A DNA stretch of 25,849 bases, from the NCBI GenBank assembly GCA_050943495.1, contig JBMNPH010000023.1, forward strand, positions 1-25,849, in the 5' to 3' direction. Shown one piece after another: positions 15,021 to 22,198 of this stretch; positions within the stretch are counted from its first letter, which is position 1; each line of letters starts with the position of its first letter. The notes under the pieces are model-generated. The model searched no databases. It saw nothing but the letters and a program-made list of their open reading frames with translations, and was not told the origin of the DNA. This DNA comes from Merdivicinus sp050943495. Its GTDB lineage: Bacteria; Bacillota; Clostridia; Oscillospirales; Ruminococcaceae. The translations under genes were made by a program, and so were the position numbers.

Positions 15021-17108
15021 TTATTTGATCCAAGCGCCGTCAGCGCCTACTTTGTAGCCATCAGGAGTGGTGGTGTTAGCAGCCATGCCGCCCCAGCTAT
15101 AGAAGTAGTAGGATTTGCCGCCGATGCTGTACCAGCCGTTAGCAACCATAGCGCCGGAAGGCTGCATGTAGTACCAAGTACCATTTACCATGTTCCAGCC
15201 GGTAGCCATGCCGCCCCAAGACTTCAGGTAATAATAAGTGCCGTTCAGGTTCAGCCAGCCAGTAGCCATAGAACCATTAGCATTCAGGTAGTACCAAGTG
15301 CCGTTCAGGTTCAGCCAGCCAGTAGCCATAGAGCCATCGGTGTTCAGGTAGTACCAAGTGCCGCCAACGTTCAGCCAGCCAGTAGCCTTAGAATCGCCAA
15401 CGCCGTAGTACCATTTGCCACCGTCCATGTACCAGCCCTGGATCTGGTTGTAGCCAGCAATTGCAGTGTTCAGAGCTTCGGTAGCAGACTCGTAAGCAGA
15501 AATAGTTTTGCCGGATTTGCCGTAAACTTTTTCAGCAGCAGCCAGTGCATCCTCAAGAGCGATGATCTGGTTAGCAGATTTGTTGTCTTTGTCTTTCAGG
15601 AGGGTTTCAGCCTCTTTCATAGCAACCTTCAGATCGTTCTTAGTAGCAGTGTCAACGGTCTTCTGGCACTTGCTGAGATCATTCATAGCAGCTTTCAGAT
15701 CATCATAGTAGGATTCGCCAACGGAATCTTTGATGTTGTCAGAAGCCAACAGATTTTCAACAGCATCTCTAGCTTTTACAAACTCTTTCCAGTAAGTAGC
15801 AGTAGTTCTGTAGTCGGTCTCAACGAGAGCGTTTGCTTCGTCCAGCAGAGTCTGAAGTTTTACAACGACCCACTCAGGAGTGGTGTAATTAGGATCCAGA
15901 GCCAAAATAGCTGCATTCAAGTCATCCAGAGCCTTGTCAACAGTAGACTGTGCAACAAATTTGCGAGTGGTAGATTTAGTGCAATCTACATAAACAGCCA
16001 TTGCTTTACGGTAAGCACCTGCTACATAGTTTACACCATCAGGATTAGTGCTACGGCCAGCAAACTCATACCACTGATCTTTATCATCATAATCTGTGGA
16101 AAGATAGCTATACTTCACACCTTCGATTGTGCCATAAGGTTTAACATTTTCGACCTTCACGCCCGTGGAACTCCAAGCCGGCAATGCATTATTAAAACTA
16201 GTATCGTTGTCGAACAAACCCTGCAGTGCTTTCTTCAAATCAGAGTAAGAAGGAGTCTTGGTCTCGATATCGGTGAAAATGTAGTTAACCGCATCATAAG
16301 CTTTGTCATAATCACCGTCAGCAGCATAACCAGCAGCCAGATCCAGTTGATTCTGAACCTTGATCCAGTTCGGAGCACTGTAATCGTCTTCTACGAGATC
16401 ATCAGCCTTAGCAAGCTCTTCTTCGTATTTCTCTTCCCAGCTATAGTTGGGAGAAATTGCGCCATCTTCGCCAAGCAAACGATTGTACTCAGATACATAG
16501 TAAGCCAATTGAGAAGTATGATAATTAGCGATAGTTAAACCGGAATCATCCAAACCAGCAATCTCGTTTACCATAATGTCAAGCTTAAATGCTGCAACTT
16601 CATCTTCATCATAGAAGTTCTTCAAAGTTTCGTTTTTCACCATATCATTGGCGTCATCCAAAACTGCCAAGAACTCAGTAATAACAGCCTGACGAGTGGA
16701 GTCAGCAGCACTGTAATCATCTTCTTCATAATGGATAGTACCGCTTGCATTACCCTTGTTCAGGTAATCTGCAACAGCCTGTTTGAGGCCTTCAGTGCCC
16801 ATTGCATCCTCAATGTTAGCTAAAGAACCTTCGTTGTCGCCGCTACCCTTCTGAACTTTGTAGTCATAGATGTAATAAGTATCCTTATCAAAAACATCTA
16901 CATCACCGGGTTTCTCAACAGAAACTTTGGTATCTTTAGTAATACTAGACAGATCCCAAGAATCGGTTTTAGCAGTATACGCCGGATAATTTTTACCCTG
17001 GTAAGCATCTGCATCTTTTTTAGTAGCAGCAGAAGCACTGAAGCCGCCGAACACAGAAGTTGCGGTAGCAGCAGCAAGAGTCAGAGCAAGAATTCTCTGT
17101 TTCTTCAT
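15021..17108 (-). CDS. Secreted surface protein with C-terminal cell-wall-binding (CW) repeats
   Basis: This 695-aa protein starts with a clear Sec signal peptide (1-27, ending FSASA). The middle (about 60-550) is acidic, helix-rich and made of repeated bundle-like modules. Two of these share a pattern of Tyr-Ser/Thr-x-Pro-x-Trp followed by a valine-rich helix (near DYSAPNW and NYTTPEW), resembling FIVAR-type helical modules. Residues 556 to about 680 hold six aromatic repeats of about 20 aa (GWxxxxGxWYYLxxxGxMAT), the choline/glucan-binding CW_binding type, which would hold the protein non-covalently to the wall. No LPXTG motif is visible. GGAGG precedes the ATG. The strong promoter and uniform codon choice suggest an abundant protein. 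No catalytic domain was recognised. Confidence 0.88.
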   Translation of the reverse strand: MKKQRILALTLAAATATSVFGGFSASAATKKDADAYQGKNYPAYTAKTDSWDLSSITKDTKVSVEKPGDVDVFDKDTYYIYDYKVQKGSGDNEGSLANIEDAMGTEGLKQAVADYLNKGNASGTIHYEEDDYSAADSTRQAVITEFLAVLDDANDMVKNETLKNFYDEDEVAAFKLDIMVNEIAGLDDSGLTIANYHTSQLAYYVSEYNRLLGEDGAISPNYSWEEKYEEELAKADDLVEDDYSAPNWIKVQNQLDLAAGYAADGDYDKAYDAVNYIFTDIETKTPSYSDLKKALQGLFDNDTSFNNALPAWSSTGVKVENVKPYGTIEGVKYSYLSTDYDDKDQWYEFAGRSTNPDGVNYVAGAYRKAMAVYVDCTKSTTRKFVAQSTVDKALDDLNAAILALDPNYTTPEWVVVKLQTLLDEANALVETDYRTTATYWKEFVKARDAVENLLASDNIKDSVGESYYDDLKAAMNDLSKCQKTVDTATKNDLKVAMKEAETLLKDKDNKSANQIIALEDALAAAEKVYGKSGKTISAYESATEALNTAIAGYNQIQGWYMDGGKWYYGVGDSKATGWLNVGGTWYYLNTDGSMATGWLNLNGTWYYLNANGSMATGWLNLNGTYYYLKSWGGMATGWNMVNGTWYYMQPSGAMVANGWYSIGGKSYYFYSWGGMAANTTTPDGYKVGADGAWIK
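15061..15440 (-). repeat. 60-bp tandem repeats encoding the CW modules
   Basis: The CW modules are also repeats in DNA with a 60-bp period. The units at 15241-15300 and 15301-15360 differ at only a few positions, and 15361-15420 is more diverged. High DNA identity between central units and lower identity at the ends fits unit gain and loss by slippage or unequal crossing over. Confidence 0.85.
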
Positions 17109-17145
17109 GTTTTTTCATCCTCCAAAATAATATTTGTCAAACGCC

Positions 17146-17169
17146 CGTGATTTTCATTTGAAAGTCACG
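17146..17169 (-). other. Leader hairpin of the surface protein mRNA
   Basis: CGTGA and TTTC pair with GAAA and TCACG around an AAAT loop, interrupted by one C-A mismatch. It lies in the ~150-nt leader, about 40 nt before the start codon, and could affect mRNA stability or translation. Confidence 0.45.
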
Positions 17170-17263
17170 TTTCTTGTGACACGCTCTCTTTCCCGTTCAG
17201 TTTCTGTTCATGTCGTTGGGGTAACATGTTCAAATTCCACCCAGGATTTCAAGCTACGGTCTG

Positions 17264-17292
17264 ATTATAGCAAATCTCTGCAAGTTTGTAAA
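17264..17292 (-). promoter_or_regulatory. Promoter of the surface protein gene
   Basis: Minus strand: TTTACA (17287-17292), 17-nt spacer, TATAAT (17264-17269). The start near 17257 gives a leader of about 150 nt, long for a monocistronic gene. Confidence 0.85.
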
Positions 17293-17309
17293 GCCTTTTT
17301 TCGAAAATT

Positions 17310-17463
17310 TTTCATAAAATGAACCGATTTGTTCATTCCACCGATTTTTATAGAGAACTTGCATAAACCTGCATTTTTGATGCAACAGATGAGACTTTTT
17401 TTACCACGTCCCAGACCGTCCTGTTGTCTGTACTCATTATACCATACTTTTTTCATTTTGCAA
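17310..17463 (-). ncRNA. Candidate small transcript upstream of the surface protein gene
   Basis: On the minus strand TTGCAA (17458-17463), a 16-nt spacer and TATAAT (17436-17441) with extended -10 TGG form a good promoter, but no credible gene follows. The next ~120 nt contain CAACAG/CTGTTG and TGCAT/ATGCA dyads, then a 7-bp hairpin (AATGAAC-AAATCG-GTTCATT) followed by TTATG. This could be a small RNA, or a second upstream promoter for the surface protein. No known RNA family was recognised. Confidence 0.3.
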
Positions 17464-17611
17464 GAGGTTTTTTGTTTCCATTTCTGTGAATCCCTGCCAA
17501 CATCCCGCAGCTTTCTATTCTCATTTGTAATAAAGAATAAAGAACAGCCTCTGTCCTTCAACAAGACATATGGACTGTTCTTTTATTTCATATTTCTATG
17601 AAAAGAAAAAA
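17464..17611. other. Non-coding stretch with one inverted repeat
   Basis: There is no credible gene here; open frames lack ribosome sites and recognisable products. The one visible structure is an imperfect hairpin: GAACAG and GTCC (about 17550-17563) pair with GGACTGTTC (about 17572-17580), followed on the plus strand by TTTTATTT. Confidence 0.5.
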
Positions 17612-17632
17612 ACCACAGGCAAAACCTGTGGC
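17606..17632 (-). terminator. Terminator of the minus-strand tRNA operon
   Basis: CCACAGG and CCTGTGG form a 7-bp stem, followed on the minus strand by seven T and TCTTTT. It is about 50 nt after the last tRNA of the Val-Asp-Phe-Gly operon. Confidence 0.85.
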
Positions 17633-17682
17633 CAGAGAACCCCTCTGTCGAATACCTATTTCTGGGCGTTTGAATAGGATAA

Positions 17683-17758
17683 TGGAGCGGATTACGAGGC
17701 TCGAACTCGCTACCTCCACCATGGCAAGGTGGCGCTCTACCAGATGAGCTAAATCCGC
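17683..17758 (-). tRNA. tRNA-Gly(GCC)
   Basis: Last gene of the minus-strand tRNA operon, with CCA encoded. It is identical over all 76 nt to the plus-strand copy at 14701-14776. Confidence 0.97.
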
Positions 17759-17763
17759 ATTTA

Positions 17764-17839
17764 TGGTGCTTCCGGTCGGAATCGAACCAACGACACGGGG
17801 ATTTTCAGTCCCCTGCTCTACCGACTGAGCTACAGAAGC
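17764..17839 (-). tRNA. tRNA-Phe(GAA)
   Basis: Same sequence as the copy at 14621-14696 except that the second anticodon-stem pair is G-C (GGGGA/TCCCC) instead of A-T. CCA is encoded and it lies 5 nt before tRNA-Gly. Confidence 0.97.
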
Positions 17840-17866
17840 ATAAGTAGGGGAACATAAAGGGAAAAA

Positions 17867-17943
17867 TGGCGACCTGCATGGGGCTCGAACCCACGACCTC
17901 TAGCGTGACAGGCTAGCGCTCTAACCAACTGAGCTAGCAGGCC
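17867..17943 (-). tRNA. tRNA-Asp(GTC)
   Basis: Identical over 77 nt to the copy at 14538-14614, with CCA encoded. The spacer to tRNA-Phe is longer here (27 nt against 6) and unrelated in sequence to the other operon's spacer. Confidence 0.97.
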
Positions 17944-17946
17944 AAA

Positions 17947-18022
17947 TGGTGGGGACAACAGGGCTCGAACCTGTGACCCTCTGCTTGTAAGGCAGATGCT
18001 CTCCCAGCTGAGCTATACCCCC
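17947..18022 (-). tRNA. tRNA-Val(TAC)
   Basis: First gene of the minus-strand tRNA operon. Acceptor GGGGGTA with one mismatch-tolerant pair, anticodon loop CTTACAA with TAC, standard T-arm and encoded CCA. It has no counterpart in the plus-strand operon. Confidence 0.96.
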
Positions 18023-18062
18023 ATTTGTCATCCGAAGCTTTTGCCTCGCAACAACAGTATTT

Positions 18063-18091
18063 ATTATACACATTTGTCCATCCTTTGTCAA
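18063..18091 (-). promoter_or_regulatory. Consensus promoter of the Val-Asp-Phe-Gly tRNA operon
   Basis: Minus strand: TTGACA (18086-18091), 17 nt, TATAAT (18063-18068), a perfect match about 40 nt before tRNA-Val. Confidence 0.92.
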
Positions 18092-18140
18092 CCCCTTTTT
18101 TTAAAAAAAAACTGAAATGGAAAAATTCACATTTTTCGAC

Positions 18141-18169
18141 TTTACTCGCCCTTTATTCTATGGTAAAAT
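18141..18169 (+). promoter_or_regulatory. Promoter of the 96-aa hypothetical gene
   Basis: TTTACT (18141-18146), 17-nt spacer, TAAAAT (18164-18169). It lies about 20 nt before an AAGGAGG ribosome site (18189-18195). Confidence 0.7.
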
Positions 18170-18203
18170 AGAATAAGAATTCATTTCCAAGGAGGATTGT
18201 ACC

Positions 18204-18494
18204 ATGCCACAGGAATTTTTCCAATATAAAGGCCGCCCTCTCGTGCGCCATCAAGATACGATCTATTACGGACGGATGTCCGATCCCTTTGTTGTTATGA
18301 TGCAGATTAAATCTCACAAGGATTTTCAAGATCTCTCTCTTGCCGATGAGATTTCTATTCAAATGATGGCAACTGATCTTTCCCTTCCCCCGCAAAAGCT
18401 GATCGCCAAACGCGCCGAAAAACGTGGCCTTTACGAAGCACTCGATATTGCTTCTATCTGGCTCGACCGCGAATGCGGTCAACAAAAAGCTTGA
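18204..18494 (+). CDS. Small conserved-looking hypothetical protein
   Basis: This 96-aa soluble protein of unknown function has no signal peptide, membrane segment or cysteine pair. It opens with a beta-rich part (YKGRPLVRHQDTIYYGRMSDPFVVMMQI) and continues into a helical C-terminal half ending in DIASIWLDREC. I recall similar small proteins of this pattern in many Clostridia, without an assigned function. AAGGAGG lies 8 nt before the ATG, and the gene has its own promoter and a terminator, so it is a real monocistronic gene. It lies between the tRNA operon and the convergent gpsA gene. Confidence 0.85.
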   Translation: MPQEFFQYKGRPLVRHQDTIYYGRMSDPFVVMMQIKSHKDFQDLSLADEISIQMMATDLSLPPQKLIAKRAEKRGLYEALDIASIWLDRECGQQKA

Positions 18495-18504
18495 TTATTT
18501 TTTT

Positions 18505-18542
18505 AAGTGCCTGAGACCGTCTCCAGTCCCGGGCACTTTTTC
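18505..18542 (+). terminator. Terminator of the 96-aa hypothetical gene
   Basis: AAGTGCC pairs with GGCACTT (outer stem 18505-18512 with 18531-18538), with a small inner GAGA/TCTC hairpin, followed by TTTTTCTATT. It ends just before the convergent gpsA stop codon. Confidence 0.78.
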
Positions 18543-18544
18543 TA

Positions 18545-19561
18545 TTATAATATCTGTTCCAGCCACACGCGCTCATCTTCATGACGTGCCGGCCGTCCCA
18601 TCAGATCCGCTACCGCCTGATGAGGATCCTTATTCTCGGTCAAGACCAAATGCAGCTGTTCCACAATCGGCATCGAAACTTTCTTTTCCTGTGCCAATTC
18701 CCATGCTGTTTCTGCCGCAATGCATCCCTCAACTGTCATCCCGATCTGCGCCACCGCCTCCGCAGGCGATACGCCCTGCCCGATCAGAATTCCAGCACGG
18801 TGATTTCGCGAATGCATACTGGTACAGGTCACGATCAGATCTCCGACACCTGCCAATCCCGCAAAAGTCGTCCGTTTCGCCCCCATTGCGATCCCCAACC
18901 GCGCAATTTCCGCCAATCCCCGGGTCATCAGCGCCGCCCGCGCATTATCGCCCAGATTCATTCCATCGCAGATCCCCGCACAGACTGCAATAATATTCTT
19001 TAATGCACCTGAAAGTTCTACGCCGGTCACGTCATCGCTCACATACACCCGCAGCGTCGGATTTGACAGAATATCCTGCACCGTCTCCGCCGCACTCCGG
19101 TTCAAACAGGCCGCCACAATTGTCGTGGGAACTCCCCGCGCCACTTCTTCCGCGTGAGACGGCCCCGACAGCGCCACAATGTCGTGTCCGGATATTTCCT
19201 CGGCAATTACCTCGCTCAGACGTTTCTTACTGCCCTTTTCAAGTCCCTTGCCCACATTTCCGACAATAACGCCCGGTTCGAGCACATCTGCGATTAGATG
19301 CGCCGTCTCCCTTACTGCAAACGACGGCACCGCCAGCAGAACCAGTTCCGATCCCGCGATCTCTCCGATCTCATCTGTCAGTCGGATCCCCGCGTCCACC
19401 GGCACTCCCGGCAGCAGCCGTTTATTTTCGCCATACCGCCGGATTTCCGCAATTTCTTGGGGAAATTTTCCCCACAGCGTCACCTCATGGCCGTACCGGT
19501 GGCACATAACTGCCAGCGAAATTCCAAATCCTCCGGTTCCCAAAATCGCAATTTTCGCCAT
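18545..19561 (-). CDS. gpsA: Glycerol-3-phosphate dehydrogenase [NAD(P)+]
   Basis: This 338-aa cytoplasmic enzyme reduces dihydroxyacetone phosphate to sn-glycerol 3-phosphate, the backbone for phospholipids. The N-terminal dinucleotide fold shows GTGGFGISLA (7-16). The catalytic part shows the ALSGPSHAEEVARG segment, then GALKNIIAVCAGICDG containing the conserved lysine, and GDNARAALMTRGLAE. The length is typical of bacterial GpsA. AAAGGAG precedes the ATG. It is the last gene of the der-plsY-gpsA run, and its product is the substrate for the upstream PlsY. Confidence 0.96.
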   Translation of the reverse strand: MAKIAILGTGGFGISLAVMCHRYGHEVTLWGKFPQEIAEIRRYGENKRLLPGVPVDAGIRLTDEIGEIAGSELVLLAVPSFAVRETAHLIADVLEPGVIVGNVGKGLEKGSKKRLSEVIAEEISGHDIVALSGPSHAEEVARGVPTTIVAACLNRSAAETVQDILSNPTLRVYVSDDVTGVELSGALKNIIAVCAGICDGMNLGDNARAALMTRGLAEIARLGIAMGAKRTTFAGLAGVGDLIVTCTSMHSRNHRAGILIGQGVSPAEAVAQIGMTVEGCIAAETAWELAQEKKVSMPIVEQLHLVLTENKDPHQAVADLMGRPARHEDERVWLEQIL

Positions 19562-19584
19562 AAAAGCTCCTTTCTATAAAACAG

Positions 19585-19609
19585 TCCGCCGGTCACGTCA
19601 ACCGGCGGA
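19585..19609 (-). terminator. Hairpin between plsY and gpsA
   Basis: TCCGCCGGT and ACCGGCGGA (19585-19593 and 19601-19609) form a perfect 9-bp GC-rich stem. On the minus strand it is followed by CTGTTTTAT, a weak T-run. It probably attenuates rather than fully stops transcription into gpsA. Confidence 0.55.
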
Positions 19610-19619
19610 TTCTTTTTCG

Positions 19620-20267
19620 TTATTTCTTCTTGCCAAACGCCTTCTCTGTCCCGTTCAGCAGCCGTTTGATATTTCCGCGGTGCATGAAAATGACAATTGC
19701 CGCAATCAGAATTGCCGAAAGGGTATCCCACAGGACGTAAGGCGAATTGTCCAACAGCGCCACCACCAGCGTCGCAATCGGAAACGCCACAGCCGTGCAA
19801 ATGGACGCCAGCGACACAATCTTTTTCAGCAGCACCACAACCATGAAAACCGCAAAGACGATTAGAAAGACCCGCCAATCCAGCACCAAAATAACTCCGG
19901 CTGACACCAGGATTCCCTTGCCGCCCCGAAATCCGTAAAATACCGGGAAGCAATGTCCCAACATCACCAACAGTGCAATGAGATAATCTGCATAAAATGG
20001 CACTCCGCCGTTCAGCAGTCCCAAAATAAGGTGCCCGATCAACACTGCCAGCATACCCTTACAGAAATCGCCGATGGTCACCAATGCCGCCGGTCCTTTC
20101 CCAAGAGTGCGCAGCACGTTGGTCATGCCGGCATTGCCGCTTCCGAAGTCCCGGATATCCTTTTTGGCAAAGAGCCTCGTTACAATGATGGCAAAATTTA
20201 CGCTTCCGATCAGATAGGCAAAAAATCCGGATAATACCAGCGCAATTCCCAACAGGAATCCTTCCAT
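19620..20267 (-). CDS. plsY: Acyl-phosphate:glycerol-3-phosphate acyltransferase PlsY
   Basis: This 215-aa polytopic membrane enzyme transfers an acyl group from acyl-phosphate to position 1 of glycerol 3-phosphate, the first step of phosphatidic acid synthesis. Motif 1 is GSVNFAIIVTRLF, followed by DFGSGNAGMTNVLRTLGK (about 40-57), the phosphate-binding signature. FYGFRGGKGI is the third conserved block. Several hydrophobic helices fit the family topology. GGAAAGGACG precedes the ATG. Together with gpsA it forms a short lipid module. Confidence 0.96.
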   Translation of the reverse strand: MEGFLLGIALVLSGFFAYLIGSVNFAIIVTRLFAKKDIRDFGSGNAGMTNVLRTLGKGPAALVTIGDFCKGMLAVLIGHLILGLLNGGVPFYADYLIALLVMLGHCFPVFYGFRGGKGILVSAGVILVLDWRVFLIVFAVFMVVVLLKKIVSLASICTAVAFPIATLVVALLDNSPYVLWDTLSAILIAAIVIFMHRGNIKRLLNGTEKAFGKKK

Positions 20268-20293
20268 GTTCTATCGTCCTTTCCTAATTAACG

Positions 20294-21628
20294 TCAATCG
20301 GTGTCATTGCGGTCGCGTTCCCGGATCAGAAACCGCACCGGCGTGCCGGTCAGACCAAAGGTATCCCGGATCTGATTCTCGAGATAGCGTTGGTACGAGA
20401 AATGGAACAGATCCTTGCGGTTTACAAACGCCACGAATGTCGGCGGCTTGGTCGAAGCCTGCGTGATATAGTAAATCTTCAGACGCTTACCCTTATCTGA
20501 CGGCGGCTGCATTCGGGCGGTCGCATTGGCGAGCAGATCATTCAGCGCGCCCGTCGACACCCGCAGCGCATTCTGAGCAGCAACGTCATTAATCATCTCA
20601 TACAGCTTATTCACCCGCTGCCCGGTCAATGCCGAAATAAAAATAAACGGCACATAACTCATGAAGCTGAAATCAATCTTAAGCTTATTGGTAAACTCCT
20701 GCATGGTTTTATCGGTCTTATCCGGGACAGCATCCCATTTATTGACAACCACAATACAGCCCTTGCCCTGTTCATGGGCGTAGCCAGCCACTTTGGAGTC
20801 CTGTTCGGTAAATCCCTCGGTAGCGTCAATCAGAATCAGGCAGACATCCGCCTGATCCACCGCCATATAGGATCGCAGGACACTGTACCGCTCGACATTT
20901 TCGGTCACCCGCGCCTTGCGCCGGATGCCTGCCGTATCCACCAGCACATATTTGCCATACTCATTCTCGACATAGGTATCGACGGCATCCCGGGTCGTGC
21001 CCGCAATATCCGACACGATCATCCGTTCTTCGCCGGACATCCGGTTGACCAAGGAAGATTTTCCAACATTCGGCTTGCCGATAATCGCCACCCGGACAAC
21101 ATCTTCACCGTATTCCTCTTCTGTCTCCTCAGGGAAATACTCGAACACCTTTTCGAGCAGATCGCCCGTTCCGTGGCCGTGCACCGAGGATACCGGAATC
21201 GGATCTCCCAGTCCGAGATTGTAAAATTCGTAAAATTCAGGCGGCACTTCGCCAATGCTGTCCACCTTGTTGACGCAGAGCACCACCGGTTTTCCGCTTT
21301 TTTGCAGCATATTCGCGACATCCTGATCGGCGGCGGTCACTCCACACTGCAAATCGGTCACTAGAATGATGACATCCGCCCGCTCAATTGCCATTTCCGC
21401 CTGCCGCCGCATCTGGGACAGCAGGATATCATCGGTATTCGGCTCGATTCCGCCGGTATCCACCAGCATAAACTCTTTGTTCAGCCACTCGCATTCCGCA
21501 TAAATACGGTCGCGTGTCACGCCGGGGGTATCCTCGACAATCGAGATCCGTTTCCCCACCAGCTTGTTGAACAGGGTGGATTTTCCCACGTTCGGGCGCC
21601 CCACCACTGCGACAATCGGTTTTGCCAT
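20294..21628 (-). CDS. der: Ribosome-assembly GTPase Der (EngA)
   Basis: This 444-aa essential GTPase helps mature the 50S subunit. It has two tandem G domains and a C-terminal KH-like domain. The P-loops are GRPNVGKST (10-18) and GKPNVGKSS (184-192). The G3 motifs are DTGG (57-60) and DTAG (231-234), and the G4 motifs NKVD (120-123) and NKWD (296-299). Length and motif spacing are standard. AAAGGAA precedes the ATG. It lies 26 bp upstream of plsY on the same strand, a common clostridial arrangement. Confidence 0.97.
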   Translation of the reverse strand: MAKPIVAVVGRPNVGKSTLFNKLVGKRISIVEDTPGVTRDRIYAECEWLNKEFMLVDTGGIEPNTDDILLSQMRRQAEMAIERADVIILVTDLQCGVTAADQDVANMLQKSGKPVVLCVNKVDSIGEVPPEFYEFYNLGLGDPIPVSSVHGHGTGDLLEKVFEYFPEETEEEYGEDVVRVAIIGKPNVGKSSLVNRMSGEERMIVSDIAGTTRDAVDTYVENEYGKYVLVDTAGIRRKARVTENVERYSVLRSYMAVDQADVCLILIDATEGFTEQDSKVAGYAHEQGKGCIVVVNKWDAVPDKTDKTMQEFTNKLKIDFSFMSYVPFIFISALTGQRVNKLYEMINDVAAQNALRVSTGALNDLLANATARMQPPSDKGKRLKIYYITQASTKPPTFVAFVNRKDLFHFSYQRYLENQIRDTFGLTGTPVRFLIRERDRNDTD

Positions 21629-21658
21629 AGTTTTTTCCTTTCTTTTAAATAAAATCGG

Positions 21659-22180
21659 TCACGGCCTGGGCTGGGCAAAAGCCATTCTGCACAGTGACCA
21701 TTCCAGCGTTGACTCTTTCACTCGGTCTGCAATATCCCACAGATGATCGACAATCCGAATTTCAACATTCCGCGCCATAAGCTGGGTAAACAGATTATTT
21801 ATCTCATATTTTGCAATCGGAATCTGCTTATTTTTGGAAATATAATAACCGGCCGCGGCATCCTGTAAAACAAAATCATCGGTGCAAAATTCATAGAGAT
21901 ACAAGGTTGTGGACAGCATCACTGGAACCCACTTGCTTTCAAACACAATTGCATAGCGCATGGTACTCGATGAAAAAAATGCGCTCTGATCCGCTTTCGT
22001 TGTCTTTTCTCCCACATGATAGGCCACACGGGGACAGTTGCGGGGAGTTAAAAAATTGGGAAGATGAAATTCATCCATGGCCCAAACCAATCCAGTATTT
22101 GGATCCAAATCCTTTCGTTTAGGCAGTCTGGGCAGAAATTCCCGAATATCCGGTTCTTCGCTGACATGAAAAAGTCTCAT
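21659..22180 (-). CDS. DUF6886-like protein of unknown function
   Basis: This 173-aa soluble protein begins MRLFHVSEEPDI, a beta-strand opening. It carries conserved-looking blocks: NTGLVWAMDE, LPNFLTPRNCPRV, and near the C-terminus IRIVDHLWDIAD and CRMAFAQP. I associate this pattern with the DUF6886 family from memory, so the name is tentative. It has no signal peptide or membrane segment. The ribosome site before ATG 22180 is weak (GGGAAAG close to the start). Only 18 bp separate it from the DUF512 gene upstream and 30 bp from der downstream, so it is likely co-transcribed with them. Confidence 0.75.
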   Translation of the reverse strand: MRLFHVSEEPDIREFLPRLPKRKDLDPNTGLVWAMDEFHLPNFLTPRNCPRVAYHVGEKTTKADQSAFFSSSTMRYAIVFESKWVPVMLSTTLYLYEFCTDDFVLQDAAAGYYISKNKQIPIAKYEINNLFTQLMARNVEIRIVDHLWDIADRVKESTLEWSLCRMAFAQPRP

Positions 22181-22198
22181 CTGCTTTCCCAGCCTTTC

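Noticed and set aside
15061..15440. CRISPR array
   Set aside because: The regular 60-bp repeats are coding, without unique spacers between constant repeats, and encode wall-binding modules.
14934..16538. Long plus-strand open frame (534 codons) across the surface protein region
   Set aside because: It is the antisense of the 695-aa gene. Its regular V/S/P-rich repeats mirror the codon pattern of the real gene, and it has no ribosome site.
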